A stretch of 64,000 nt of DNA from Clostridium aceticum (GTDB lineage: Bacteria > Bacillota > Clostridia > Peptostreptococcales > Natronincolaceae). Numbering within the stretch: position 1 is the stretch's first letter; every line of letters begins with the position of its first letter. Shown here one piece after another: positions 9,673 through 17,930 of this stretch. The notes below the pieces were generated by a model. That model was not told where the DNA came from and searched no databases. It was given only the letters and a program-made list of their open reading frames with translations. A program made the position numbers and the translations under genes. The stretch spans positions 620,001 to 684,000 of the forward strand of contig NZ_CP009687.1 in NCBI RefSeq assembly GCF_001042715.1. Direction: 5' to 3'.

Positions 9673-10467
9673 ATGATCAAGGAGCTTATCAATAATAGCA
9701 AAAAAATTGTTATTAAAATCGGCAGTAATACATTGGCAAATCAAGATGGTACAATATGCAAGACTTTCTTGCAGGATTTAAGTAAACAAATTAGTCACTT
9801 AAAGGACCAGGGAAAACAAGTGGTTATTGTATCTTCGGGAGCAAGAATTGCTGGGGTGGCAACCTTAGCCAAATGGATGCGTAAAGAAGACATTCATTAC
9901 AAACAAGCCTTATGTGCCATTGGTCAGGTAGAGTTGATGGATGCCTATCGAAGAGTTTTTGAGGAGGAACACATCCATATTGGCCAGATGCTTTTAACAA
10001 GAGATGATTTTTCAGATCCACACAGGACCTTAAATATAAGGAATACACTTTTTACACTAGTAGATGAAGGTGTTATTCCTATCATCAATGAGAACGATAC
10101 TGTAAGTGTAGAAGAAATAAAAATAGGAGACAATGATACATTAGCGGCTTTGACGACAAACCTTTGGAATGCAGATCTTCTAATCCTTTTTAGTGATATT
10201 GATGGTATTTATAATAAGAATCCCAAAACCTATAAAGATGCTGAATTTATAGAAGAAGTTAACAATATTGATGTCCTGTTAAAAACCATTGAAATAGGTA
10301 CGGTAAATGATTTTGGCACGGGAGGGATTGCAACAAAAATAGAAGCTGCTAAGAAGGTAAATAATTATGGTATACCCATGATTCTAGCTAATGGTAAGAA
10401 AGAAAATATTTTATTAAAGCTACTAGATGGCAGCGAAAAAGGAACCGTGTTTTTAGCGAATAATTAA
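9673..10467 (+). CDS. proB: Glutamate 5-kinase, form without PUA domain
   Basis: 264-residue amino-acid kinase that phosphorylates glutamate in the first step of proline synthesis. It has the IVIKIGSNTL N-terminus, the VIVSSGARIAG segment, NENDTVSVEEIKIGDND, and FGTGGIATKIEAAKK near the end. Many proteins of this family carry an extra C-terminal PUA domain of about 100 residues; this one ends after the kinase domain. ATG at 9673 follows AGAGGGG. The gene order proA-proB is the reverse of the common proBA order. Confidence 0.95.
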   Translation: MIKELINNSKKIVIKIGSNTLANQDGTICKTFLQDLSKQISHLKDQGKQVVIVSSGARIAGVATLAKWMRKEDIHYKQALCAIGQVELMDAYRRVFEEEHIHIGQMLLTRDDFSDPHRTLNIRNTLFTLVDEGVIPIINENDTVSVEEIKIGDNDTLAALTTNLWNADLLILFSDIDGIYNKNPKTYKDAEFIEEVNNIDVLLKTIEIGTVNDFGTGGIATKIEAAKKVNNYGIPMILANGKKENILLKLLDGSEKGTVFLANN

Positions 10468-10492
10468 GTAAATATCTGTAAAATTCACTTTC

Positions 10493-10614
10493 ATTAGCGT
10501 TAACCTAAACTATAACTTGTCATCCTGAGGGGAGCAAAGCGAGTCGAAGGATCTTAAAATTAGCAAGAAGACAGTTTGACAGAGTTTTGGAAATAATTGT
10601 ATTAAGTTAACGCT
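10493..10614 (+). repeat. Dispersed intergenic repeat, family A, best-preserved copy
   Basis: About 120 bases bounded by inverted ends (TTAGCGTTAACC at left, GTTAACGCTTAT at right). The interior reads TTGTCATCCTGAGG, then GAGTCGAAGGATCTTAAAAT. A reversed copy of its right half is at 35603-35690. Family members in this window occur only between genes. Confidence 0.8.
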
Positions 10615-10624
10615 TATAAATTCA

Positions 10625-10692
10625 TTTTTAATATATTAAGGTCTACGTTTTTTAGCCAGAGGCAAACCGTAGACCTTAAATATTAAAATTTA
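10625..10692. repeat. Dispersed hairpin repeat, family B, copy 1
   Basis: Imperfect palindrome: TTTAATATATTAAGGTCTAC at left, with GTAGACCTTAAATATTAAAA at right, around a loop with CAGAGG. Two relatives are at 44340-44408 and 53213-53302. It ends at the pyrI stop codon, so read on the minus strand it may end pyrBI transcription. Confidence 0.7.
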
Positions 10693-11118
10693 TAGACGAT
10701 ACTCCGTCAATTCTTCGCAATAACTACATTTGTATTGAATCTTACCATTAGGTACGAGAGTAAATTCTGGCTCTGCGTAATCATCTATGCAAGTAATACA
10801 GCGTGGGTTTTTGCATTTAAATAAACCAGAAACTTTTTGAGGGATTTCAATAGCTTTTTTCTCTATTGTTCTATCGTTCTCAATGATATTAATCGTGATA
10901 TTAGGATCAATTAAACCCAGTATCGTTAAGTCAATATCAATGTAGTCTTGTACTTTAATAATATCTTTTTTACCTAATTTTTTACTGGGGACCTTCATTA
11001 GTAAAACCACTGGTGTATCTATTTTATCTAAACAAAGCTTTTCAAAGATTTTTAAACCTTTACCAGAGCTTATATGATCGATCACAATACCTTTTTGAAT
11101 ACTGTTTACCTTTAACAC
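10690..11118 (-). CDS. pyrI: Aspartate carbamoyltransferase regulatory subunit
   Basis: 142-residue allosteric subunit of aspartate transcarbamoylase. N-terminal nucleotide-binding domain ([13 protein letters not shown]), C-terminal zinc domain with four cysteines in CKNPRCITC and CSYCEEL. The ATG overlaps the pyrB stop region by 7 bases, so the pair is co-translated. A separate PyrI implies an enterobacterial-like, feedback-regulated holoenzyme; this gene pair is also known in clostridia. Confidence 0.96.
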   Translation of the reverse strand: MLKVNSIQKGIVIDHISSGKGLKIFEKLCLDKIDTPVVLLMKVPSKKLGKKDIIKVQDYIDIDLTILGLIDPNITINIIENDRTIEKKAIEIPQKVSGLFKCKNPRCITCIDDYAEPEFTLVPNGKIQYKCSYCEELTEYRL

Positions 11119-12047
11119 GATTCAACCACCCCCAAAAGTAGTGCCATTAAGGCCATTCTTGCGTATACCCCTAGCTTTGCTTGTTCAAAATACTTTCCTC
11201 TAGGGTCATCATCTACATCATAGCTGATTTCATTTACCCGTGGCAGTGGGTGAAGTACCAACAGCTCCTCTTTGGCGGGTACTAGTTTTTCTTTATTTAA
11301 AATGTAACTATCTTTTAACTTTATATAATCTTCTTCATTAAAAAATCTTTCTTTTTGAATTCTTGTCATGTAAAGAATATCGATTTCCTTCATGTAAGTT
11401 TCAAGACAATGGGTTTCAATAATTTCAACATCATGGTTTTGAAGAATTTCACTTTTGAGATGATAAGGAATCTTCAATTCAGGAGGAGAAATTAATACAA
11501 AACTTATATTAGGATATCTACTTAAGGTTTTTAAAAGAGAATGAACAGTACGACCAAATAATAGATCACCACAAAAAGCTACTTTTAGGTTCTTAATCTC
11601 ACCTTTGTAATACTGAATGGTAATCAGGTCTGTTAAAGTTTGGGTAGGATGCTGATGTCCACCATCACCGCCATTGATAATAGGCACAGTAGCATATTGA
11701 GAAGCTAACTTAGGTGCGCCTTCTCTAGGATGGCGCATTACTAGAATATCCGCATAATCGTCTAAAACACGGATCGTATCTGCGATACTTTCACCTTTTT
11801 GTACAGAACTGGTGGCGGCATCAGAGAAACCTAAAATATTTCCTCCCATTCTCAGCATAGCAGATTCAAAACTTAAACGAGTACGTGTACTGGACTCATA
11901 AAACAAAGTACCTAGTATTTTTCCTTTGCATATTTCTGCATACTGAGCTGGATGATGATAAATATTTAATCCTAAATCAATAATTCGCTGAATCTCCTCC
12001 AGTGTTAAATCATTAGGGTCAATCAAGTGTCTGCCTTGTAAACTCAT
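11112..12047 (-). CDS. pyrB: Aspartate carbamoyltransferase catalytic subunit
   Basis: 311-residue enzyme joining carbamoyl phosphate to aspartate in pyrimidine synthesis. The carbamoyl-phosphate site [15 protein letters not shown], the HPTQTLTDL motif and the C-terminal [10 protein letters not shown] are intact. ATG at 12047 follows GGGAGG on the minus strand. It is first in a two-gene operon with pyrI behind a PyrR-like leader; the other pyr genes are not nearby. Confidence 0.97.
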   Translation of the reverse strand: MSLQGRHLIDPNDLTLEEIQRIIDLGLNIYHHPAQYAEICKGKILGTLFYESSTRTRLSFESAMLRMGGNILGFSDAATSSVQKGESIADTIRVLDDYADILVMRHPREGAPKLASQYATVPIINGGDGGHQHPTQTLTDLITIQYYKGEIKNLKVAFCGDLLFGRTVHSLLKTLSRYPNISFVLISPPELKIPYHLKSEILQNHDVEIIETHCLETYMKEIDILYMTRIQKERFFNEEDYIKLKDSYILNKEKLVPAKEELLVLHPLPRVNEISYDVDDDPRGKYFEQAKLGVYARMALMALLLGVVESC

Positions 12048-12072
12048 TTATATGCCTCCCTGTTTTAAATTT

Positions 12073-12118
12073 GGGAGTTTTCACTCCCTTTTTAGTCTCC
12101 CCGGACTAAATTAAAGGT
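12073..12118 (-). promoter_or_regulatory. Second PyrR-type RNA site and hairpin just before pyrB
   Basis: On the minus strand the leader reads TTTAGTCCGGGGAGACTAAA, matching the PyrR anti-antiterminator loop pattern, then a GGGAGT/ACTCCC hairpin (12073-12088). There is no T run after this hairpin. Its ACTCCC arm can also pair with the pyrB ribosome-binding GGGAG, suggesting control of translation rather than termination. The site match is direct; the mechanism is inference. Confidence 0.65.
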
Positions 12119-12129
12119 ATAACATAAAT

Positions 12130-12230
12130 AAAACCCTTGCAGTCAGACTGAAGGGTATAGTAAACAAAGCAACCACCTTTAAAGCTTGGCAACTTTCCTT
12201 TTCAGTCTCACAGGACAGATTTAAAGGTCT
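12130..12230 (-). promoter_or_regulatory. First PyrR-type attenuator of pyrBI
   Basis: On the minus strand the transcript first meets AAATCTGTCCTGTGAGACTG then AAAAGGA (12196-12230), close to the PyrR binding-loop consensus around GTCC-N-G-N-GAG. A terminator hairpin follows (CCCTT...AAGGG with CAGTC/GACTG, 12134-12155) with a TTTTATTT tail. UMP-loaded PyrR would favour termination. The pyrR gene is not in the window. Confidence 0.75.
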
Positions 12231-12244
12231 TATTTATTTTCTTA

Positions 12245-12273
12245 AATATATCATTAAGAAAATTAAAAGTCAA
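12245..12273 (-). promoter_or_regulatory. Promoter for pyrBI
   Basis: Minus-strand TTGACT (12268-12273) and TATATT (12245-12250) with a 17-base spacer. It places the transcript start about 12238, just before the first PyrR-like site, so both RNA sites lie in the leader. Confidence 0.7.
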
Positions 12274-12284
12274 GGTTTATAGAT

Positions 12285-12313
12285 TTGACATAATAGAAGG
12301 AAATAAATAAATT
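12285..12313 (+). promoter_or_regulatory. Possible promoter for the ADP-ribosylglycohydrolase gene
   Basis: Consensus TTGACA at 12285-12290 with a weak -10 (TAAATT, 12308-12313) at 17 bases. It lies back to back with the pyrBI promoter. The weak -10 makes this tentative. Confidence 0.4.
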
Positions 12314-12360
12314 ATGTAGAATACTTCTTCGAGGAAATAATTTATAAGAGGTGTAGATAG

Positions 12361-13881
12361 ATGTACGGATTATCTTTAGAAGAGCTTTATAACTTTTTAG
12401 TAGAAGAGGGGGAGATGCCTCCTTTTATGGAATATAATGAAAACATTCATTTGATTCCTGTATCGAACATCGAATACAGAGATAAGATTCGGGGGGCTTT
12501 GGTAAGTCTTGCCATAGGAGATGCTTATGGCAGCTACTTGGAGGGTCAGCTTCCTAGAGAAGTAGAATATATTAATAACTTTTTAAAAGGAGATCGACAT
12601 GCGGTTTCATTAAATATTACTGATGATACTGAAATGAGCATTATGTTGGCAGAATCTCTTATTATTCATCAAGGCTTTTACCCAGAGGATATAGCCAATA
12701 GGTTTGTACGTCAATCTATTACTCAGATGGGAAACACCATTAAAGAGTTTATCCATAACTATCGTGATAGAAAGATAGCATGGTACAAGAGTGGTGTTGA
12801 GTCTGCCGGCAACGGTGCTGCTATGAGATGTGCTCCTATAGCTTTAATTAATTATGGAGACTTTGTTTCTTTAAAAATGATGGCAGGTATTCAATCTTCA
12901 ATCACCCATATGGATCAAATGGCAATTGCTTCTAGTATTGCCCATAGTACAGCTATTGCCTATCTAATGAATTTATCCCCCTTTAGTTTAAGGGATAAAG
13001 AGGATCTATATAAGTTTATATCCGTTTGCGCAAAAGGGATTAAAGGTATAGAAACCAAGGTTTACCGTACTAGAGAGAATAGTCAAATTGCTAATTTATA
13101 TACAAGATTAAATATAGAATTGGCGGAGGCTATTGAAAAAGATTTAGAAGTAGATGAAATAAGAGAAAAGTGGGGAAGTGGTGCTTATGTACTGGAATCT
13201 TTACCCTATGGATTATTTGTCTTTTTAAAAAATCCCAATGATTATGAAAAAATATTGAAACAGTGTTTAATGGCGAGAGATACAGATACCGTTGCCAGCC
13301 TAGCATTGACCTTAGCAGGGGCTTATTTAGGATATAACCATATTCCTAAAGGATATATTAGCAAATTAAAAAATCTTGAGGAAATATTAGCTTTAGCAGA
13401 TCGCTTATTTGAACTATCTTTAAAAAATAAAAGTAATAATCCCTATAGAAGAATGAGAGAAAATATTAGTGAATCAAAATCTCAAGATGAGATCGACAAA
13501 TTGATGTGGAAGGGCATTAAATACAACAAACAAGAACATTATCAGCAGTCTGTAAAATACTTTGAAGACTTAATTATACAGCATCCAGAAGCAAAGAAAA
13601 ATGAGAGAATAAAACTTCACATTATTGAAGCTTATGAAGGACTGGGCACCAAACTTTTAAAGGAAGAAGCCTACGAAGAAGCTCTGAAGCATTTTAAAAA
13701 AGCATTGGCCTATGATCTAAACCACCCCATTATTTTGTGTGATCTAGCGATTACTTATCTCAACTTAGATGATTTAAATAAGGCAGAAAAATATGCTCGG
13801 CGTTCTGTAGAGATAGCACCAGAATATGAGATAGGTAGGGAGGTACTAGAGGCAATTACCAGTATCAAAAGAAAAAGCTAA
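12361..13881 (+). CDS. ADP-ribosylglycohydrolase (DraG family) fused to TPR repeats
   Basis: 506 residues. The first 350 or so form a DraG/ADP-ribosyl-hydrolase domain: GALVSLAIGDAYGSYLEGQ, then NITDDTEMSI, then RDTDTVASLALTLAGAYLGY. The acidic residues of these motifs hold the two metal ions in characterised family members. From about residue 375 come roughly three TPR motifs (KYNKQEHYQQSVKYFEDLI, EEAYEEALKHFKKALAYD, DDLNKAEKYARRSVEIAPE), which normally mediate protein contacts. The enzyme should remove ADP-ribose from a protein or small molecule, with the TPR tail choosing the partner; substrate unknown. It stands 46 bases before the LytTR regulator gene. Confidence 0.88.
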   Translation: MYGLSLEELYNFLVEEGEMPPFMEYNENIHLIPVSNIEYRDKIRGALVSLAIGDAYGSYLEGQLPREVEYINNFLKGDRHAVSLNITDDTEMSIMLAESLIIHQGFYPEDIANRFVRQSITQMGNTIKEFIHNYRDRKIAWYKSGVESAGNGAAMRCAPIALINYGDFVSLKMMAGIQSSITHMDQMAIASSIAHSTAIAYLMNLSPFSLRDKEDLYKFISVCAKGIKGIETKVYRTRENSQIANLYTRLNIELAEAIEKDLEVDEIREKWGSGAYVLESLPYGLFVFLKNPNDYEKILKQCLMARDTDTVASLALTLAGAYLGYNHIPKGYISKLKNLEEILALADRLFELSLKNKSNNPYRRMRENISESKSQDEIDKLMWKGIKYNKQEHYQQSVKYFEDLIIQHPEAKKNERIKLHIIEAYEGLGTKLLKEEAYEEALKHFKKALAYDLNHPIILCDLAITYLNLDDLNKAEKYARRSVEIAPEYEIGREVLEAITSIKRKS

Positions 13882-13927
13882 GTAAGTAAATAAAATGATA
13901 AAGACCACTAAAGGTGGAGGCGAAGTT

Positions 13928-14695
13928 ATGAAGATTGATTTTATCGTATGCGAAGATAATCCTAAAACTAGAAAAACCATCTGTGATTGGTTAGAAAGTT
14001 ACATTGATCATAAAGATATCCAATTATTGGTGGCGACATCCCAACCGGAGGAAGCCTTGTCTTTGGTCACAGAAGATGAAGCCACCAAGATTTGTCTTTT
14101 AGATATTAACTTAAATAAAGAGATGAACGGTGTAGCATTAGCTGAGAAGATCAGAAGCATAAATATGAATACAAAAATTATATTTATTACTGCTTATGCG
14201 GAGTGGGCTGTAGAAAGTCTTAACAGAAATATAGAACCTTTTGCTTATCTTACAAAACCTTTAGACCGCCAAACCTTTGATTGGCATATTAGGAGACTGC
14301 TAAAGAAAATTAAAGAACTTCAAGATTTGCAGATGTATCCCAATGTAGGCTTAATAAAACTAGAAGCCTATGGTAGAACCCACTACAAAAAAGTAGAGGG
14401 AATTACCCATATAGAAACCCATCATAAAGAAGGCTATCTTACAGTACATACAATCCAAGGGGAAAAAATTATTCATAGGAGTAGACTAAATGATATGCTG
14501 CAGACGCTTAATAAAATACAGTCCAGTACTTTCTTACAATGTTATAAGTCTACGCTGGTAAATCCTTATTATATCGAGAGTACCGATAAGAAGCAAGGGG
14601 AAATCATATTAAAAAATGGCACACGTCTATTTATGTCTAGAAGCAGAGAAGTTCAAGAGGAAATAGATAGGAGGGTGATGGGGGGGAATTCATGA
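13928..14695 (+). CDS. LytTR-family response regulator (AgrA-like)
   Basis: 255 residues: a receiver domain (acidic pocket near VCEDN, phospho-acceptor Asp in CLLDINLN, conserved Lys in YLTKPLD) and a C-terminal LytTR DNA-binding domain. ATG at 13928 is used because GGTGGAGG precedes it; the open frame back to 13895 has no better site. It overlaps the next kinase gene by 4 bases (ATGA). Together with that kinase and the nearby agrBD it forms an Agr-type pheromone response system. Confidence 0.92.
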   Translation: MKIDFIVCEDNPKTRKTICDWLESYIDHKDIQLLVATSQPEEALSLVTEDEATKICLLDINLNKEMNGVALAEKIRSINMNTKIIFITAYAEWAVESLNRNIEPFAYLTKPLDRQTFDWHIRRLLKKIKELQDLQMYPNVGLIKLEAYGRTHYKKVEGITHIETHHKEGYLTVHTIQGEKIIHRSRLNDMLQTLNKIQSSTFLQCYKSTLVNPYYIESTDKKQGEIILKNGTRLFMSRSREVQEEIDRRVMGGNS

Positions 14696-15564
14696 TGACG
14701 ATGGATAACCTTTGCAGCGTTATAGTGATTGCTATGGAAGTGTTAATGTATATAAACCTTTTAAGACTGTTTTTAAAAATATCTAAGAAACAATACTTAA
14801 AACTCTATTTTTTTGTTTTTATTTCTAGTGTTATTATAGTAACGACGCACAGCATAATCCAATATTCCTATAATTTAAAAACAGTGATAGTACTTATAAT
14901 CCACGGGTTGATGATTATAGCTGTATTAAAGACAACTGTGTTTAAAACAATTTTTCTGTCACTGATTTATGCAGTTGTGACACTATTGGGAAATGTTTTT
15001 GCTATTTTTATTATGCGACATACTTTAGGAGCTGAAGTAGTAGAAATACTAAATGAACCGAGGTTATTTTTTGCTGGAAATATAGTATCCTTTTCAGTGA
15101 TAGGTTTGCTGCTGTATAGCATAAAATATATTTTGTTATATAAAGCCTATGGTAAGATGGTGCGGAGCAAAGCTAAAAACATCATTCTTTATATTTTGAC
15201 GGTATTTTCTATGCTCTTTATCAATTATTATACCTTCATCTACCATGTAAACAAAATGAATGTCTGGATATCTGTCTTACACTTTATATTGGTGGGGGTA
15301 TACATCATGATTTCTCTAGACTATACTTTTTTAGAAAAAAATTTTTATTATCAGAAAATCCTTTATCAAAATCAACAGGAATATTTGACGAAAACGGAAA
15401 GTTTGTTAAATGACTATCGAGAATTGAAGCATGGATGGAAGGATTACCTCACAGGTTTTTCTGGTTTTATTTATGGGGGAGAGAAGGATTGGGAGGCTTT
15501 GGTGGCATACTATGAATCGGTGGTGGAAAAAACCAAGGACTTAAGTAAGGATTCTTTGTCTTAA
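14692..15564 (+). CDS. AgrC-like sensor kinase lacking the ATPase domain
   Basis: 290-residue copy of the sensor half of an AgrC-type kinase: about six membrane segments (residues 5-215), then the dimerisation region with the presumed phospho-acceptor His in YRELKHGWKDYLTGFSGF. It ends at LSKDSLS, just where the full-length neighbour (15673-16986) continues into its catalytic domain. The two copies align closely over residues 1-290. With no N- or G-box it cannot phosphorylate itself. It could be a decoy or hetero-dimer receptor, or simply a decaying gene. The membrane frame is fully intact. Confidence 0.85.
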   Translation: MMTMDNLCSVIVIAMEVLMYINLLRLFLKISKKQYLKLYFFVFISSVIIVTTHSIIQYSYNLKTVIVLIIHGLMIIAVLKTTVFKTIFLSLIYAVVTLLGNVFAIFIMRHTLGAEVVEILNEPRLFFAGNIVSFSVIGLLLYSIKYILLYKAYGKMVRSKAKNIILYILTVFSMLFINYYTFIYHVNKMNVWISVLHFILVGVYIMISLDYTFLEKNFYYQKILYQNQQEYLTKTESLLNDYRELKHGWKDYLTGFSGFIYGGEKDWEALVAYYESVVEKTKDLSKDSLS

Positions 15565-15672
15565 ATTTAAAGGTTTACCACATACAATCCAAAGGAAAAA
15601 TATGTTCAAAAATAAAGTATAAGAAAAAAGAATTCAAAAAGAATTGTTAGGAAGGGAAATGGGAAAAAACTT
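15565..15672 (+). pseudogene. Relic of a second LytTR regulator gene
   Basis: This gap matches two separate pieces of the regulator gene at 13928-14695. CACATACAATCCAAAGGAAA resembles its part at about 14448-14467, and AGAATTCAAAAAGAATTGTT followed by AGGAAGGGAAATGGG resembles its last 50 bases before the kinase ATG. About 170 bases between the two pieces are missing. The layout shows that a regulator-kinase unit was duplicated and then deleted from the middle of kinase 1 into regulator 2. Confidence 0.7.
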
Positions 15673-16986
15673 ATGCTAACAATAGACAATTTTCGCAGTA
15701 TTATAGTGATTGCCATGGAGGTTTTAATTTATATTAATGTTTTAAGGTTGTTTTTAAAAGTGCCCAAAAATAAGTATATGAAATTATATTTTTCACTTTT
15801 TATTTCTGGTATTGCAGTAGTAATGATTCACAGTGAAATGCAATATTTTTATAATTTTAAAACAGCTGTAATTTTGATGATTCAAGGATTAATTACAATT
15901 ATCCTATTAAAAACAACAATTCTTAAAACTATATTTTTACTATTTATCTGTGCTGTTGTAACACTATTGGGAAATATTTTTGCTATTTTTATTATGATGA
16001 GTATCTTAGGGGTCACAATGCTAGAGATACAAAATGATACAAAGCTATTTTTTACTGGAAACCTAATAACCTTTGCAACAATTGCATTGTTGCTATATAT
16101 AATAAAATATATATTATTATATAAAACCTATGGTAAAACAGTGCAGGTGAAAAGCAAGAATATTGTACTATACATCATAACCGTGTTTTCTATGCTGTTT
16201 ATTAACTTCTATACCTTTATCTATCATGCAAATGAAATGAATGTTTTGGTTTCTGTAGTGCATATTATCTTAGTAGTGGCTTATATTACCATCTCCTTAA
16301 ATTATACCTTCTTAGAAAACGATTTTTACTATCAGAAAATCCTCTATCAAAATCAGCAGGAATATTTGACGGTGATAGAAAATCTTCTCAATGGTTATCG
16401 GGAGTTGAAGCATGGGTGGAAGAACTACTTGACGGGATTTTCTGGCTTTATCTATGGAGACGAGCAGGATTGGGAGGCTTTGATAGGATACTATGAATCT
16501 GTGGTGAAAAAAACCAAGCACTTAACCAAGGATTGCTTAACGGTATTAACTAAAATTAAAGATTATATCCTATTGGGGATGTTTATTGAAAGGATTAATG
16601 AAGCTGAGGCAAAAGAAATCAATGTCAATATCAATATTAGTGGTGAGGAAGTGAAGCTGGGAAAAGACTATGATTTTCAAATGGACTTAAACTTTATGCT
16701 GGGAAATTTCTTGGACAATGCCATCAGACATGCTGAGGAGGCAGAGATCCCCATCTTATGGATTGAGATAGTCTGTGAAGAAGAGTATACCAATTTTGTC
16801 ATTAAAAATACCTTCAAAAAGGAATCTATGAAGGCAAAACAACGCTTTGATGGGGGGCATGGTTTGCGGCTGGTGACAGAAAAGGTCAAGAAATATCCAT
16901 TCATTGTCCACAGCACCATTATTGATGGAGATCTTTTTATTCAGGAATTGATTATAGAGAAACAGCCAATGCGTAGTTTGGCATAA
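15673..16986 (+). CDS. AgrC-like sensor histidine kinase, full length
   Basis: 437 residues. About six transmembrane segments fill residues 5-215. The dimerisation helix has the presumed phosphorylated His in ELKHGWKNYLTGF. The GHKL ATPase domain has an N-box (NFMLGNFLDNAIRHAEEAE, shown in part: NFLDNAIRHA) and a G-box (GGHGLRLVTEKVKKY). This is the domain order of AgrC/ComD peptide receptors. It should read the peptide made by the convergent agrBD genes and signal to the LytTR regulator at 13928. A bidirectional terminator separates it from agrD. Confidence 0.92.
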   Translation: MLTIDNFRSIIVIAMEVLIYINVLRLFLKVPKNKYMKLYFSLFISGIAVVMIHSEMQYFYNFKTAVILMIQGLITIILLKTTILKTIFLLFICAVVTLLGNIFAIFIMMSILGVTMLEIQNDTKLFFTGNLITFATIALLLYIIKYILLYKTYGKTVQVKSKNIVLYIITVFSMLFINFYTFIYHANEMNVLVSVVHIILVVAYITISLNYTFLENDFYYQKILYQNQQEYLTVIENLLNGYRELKHGWKNYLTGFSGFIYGDEQDWEALIGYYESVVKKTKHLTKDCLTVLTKIKDYILLGMFIERINEAEAKEINVNINISGEEVKLGKDYDFQMDLNFMLGNFLDNAIRHAEEAEIPILWIEIVCEEEYTNFVIKNTFKKESMKAKQRFDGGHGLRLVTEKVKKYPFIVHSTIIDGDLFIQELIIEKQPMRSLA

Positions 16987-17022
16987 AAACAACAGGTGTC
17001 TAATGTAGGCACCTGTTGTTTT
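16986..17022. terminator. Bidirectional terminator between the kinase and agrD
   Basis: Perfect 13-bp stem (16986-16998 with 17010-17022), AAAACAACAGGTG and its complement, with A and T runs on both sides, between convergent genes. Confidence 0.9.
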
Positions 17023-17048
17023 ATGTTTGAATAATGTGCTATAGGGGA

Positions 17049-17183
17049 TTATTCTTCTATCATGGACTCTGGCATTTTAGGTTCCCTCATTGCCCAGTAC
17101 ATGCATCCTGATTGAATGGTAAAGGTAAAGGCAAAAACACTTAATAAACTAGCCAAAGTAGTAAGTAAGTTAACTTTTTTCAT
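17049..17183 (-). CDS. agrD: Cyclic lactone autoinducer peptide precursor AgrD
   Basis: 44-residue precursor, easily missed because of its size. An amphipathic N-terminal leader (MKKVNLLTTLASLLSVFAF) precedes the core and tail SGCMYWAMREPKMPESMIEE. The Cys followed by four bulky residues and then an acidic tail with Pro-Lys is the AgrD pattern; the likely ring is Cys-Met-Tyr-Trp-Ala, or one residue longer. ATG at 17183 follows AAGGAGGAG on the minus strand. It overlaps the agrB 3' end by 14 bases. Mature ends are inferred by analogy with staphylococcal and clostridial AIPs. Confidence 0.9.
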   Translation of the reverse strand: MKKVNLLTTLASLLSVFAFTFTIQSGCMYWAMREPKMPESMIEE

Positions 17184-17790
17184 TAGTTTCTCCTCCTTTT
17201 AATTGAAATACTTTATACATAAAGGGAGTGGTAAAAAGGCTCTCCCCCAAAACCGATAGTGTAATCAATGTCCCATAGGGATTTTTTGCATTGATAAAAG
17301 CAACGATAAACAACAGAGATGCTACAATCAATAGTTTTCTTCTCAACTTTTTTCTTAAAGTCATACTCCTTAAAGGCCGGGCTTCTGTAGCAGCTGGAGC
17401 ATAGCGATAGAGAAGTCCTATACTTATGCCCCAAAGCAACAACAGTACAACAAGGGGAAGGGGATAAAAAATTCCCACTGAGGTAATACCAAACAAGAGA
17501 ATAAAACTACCAACGAAACAACTTAAGTCTGTTTTAAGGTGCATGCCCCAAGCATAAACTCGAACTAGAGCATAGCTAACCTGAACGATAGTAAAGTAAA
17601 GAATGAAGTTGTCTATATAAAAATTTAAAAATACAGCTATAGAAAACAATACAAAAAGCTTAGGAAAAGCAATGAAAAATGCGGCAAGTCCATATTCAAT
17701 CCTGTCTAGTTCTTTTTGCTCTTTATCCGGTAAGTTTTCTTTTATAAAAGAATAAGTCAAATGCTGTGCTAATTTTTCGGGAAACGCCAT
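17170..17790 (-). CDS. agrB: AgrB-type peptide-processing protease
   Basis: 206-residue membrane endopeptidase that cuts the AgrD tail and forms the thiolactone. The catalytic pair is visible as His84 and Cys91 in WGMHLKTDLSCF, with the same seven-residue separation as in the staphylococcal enzyme. Several membrane segments surround it. ATG at 17790 follows GAAGGTG on the minus strand. With overlapping agrD it makes an agrBD operon that reads toward, not with, the receptor genes. Confidence 0.93.
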   Translation of the reverse strand: MAFPEKLAQHLTYSFIKENLPDKEQKELDRIEYGLAAFFIAFPKLFVLFSIAVFLNFYIDNFILYFTIVQVSYALVRVYAWGMHLKTDLSCFVGSFILLFGITSVGIFYPLPLVVLLLLWGISIGLLYRYAPAATEARPLRSMTLRKKLRRKLLIVASLLFIVAFINAKNPYGTLITLSVLGESLFTTPFMYKVFQLKGGETNEKS

Positions 17791-17930
17791 GATTATTCAC
17801 CTTCTAACAAAATATTTTAAAAAACCTCTAATTTCTCTCTGCCTATGATCAATTTTAAGACAAAATCAGCGGGGAAGAAAGTACTTATAGATAAACTATT
17901 AAAAATTATCGGTATAGGATTAAAGTATAG

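Noticed and set aside
16312-16992. Minus-strand open frames within the full-length kinase
   Set aside because: Shadows of the kinase coding strand; no ribosome sites and no recognisable protein.
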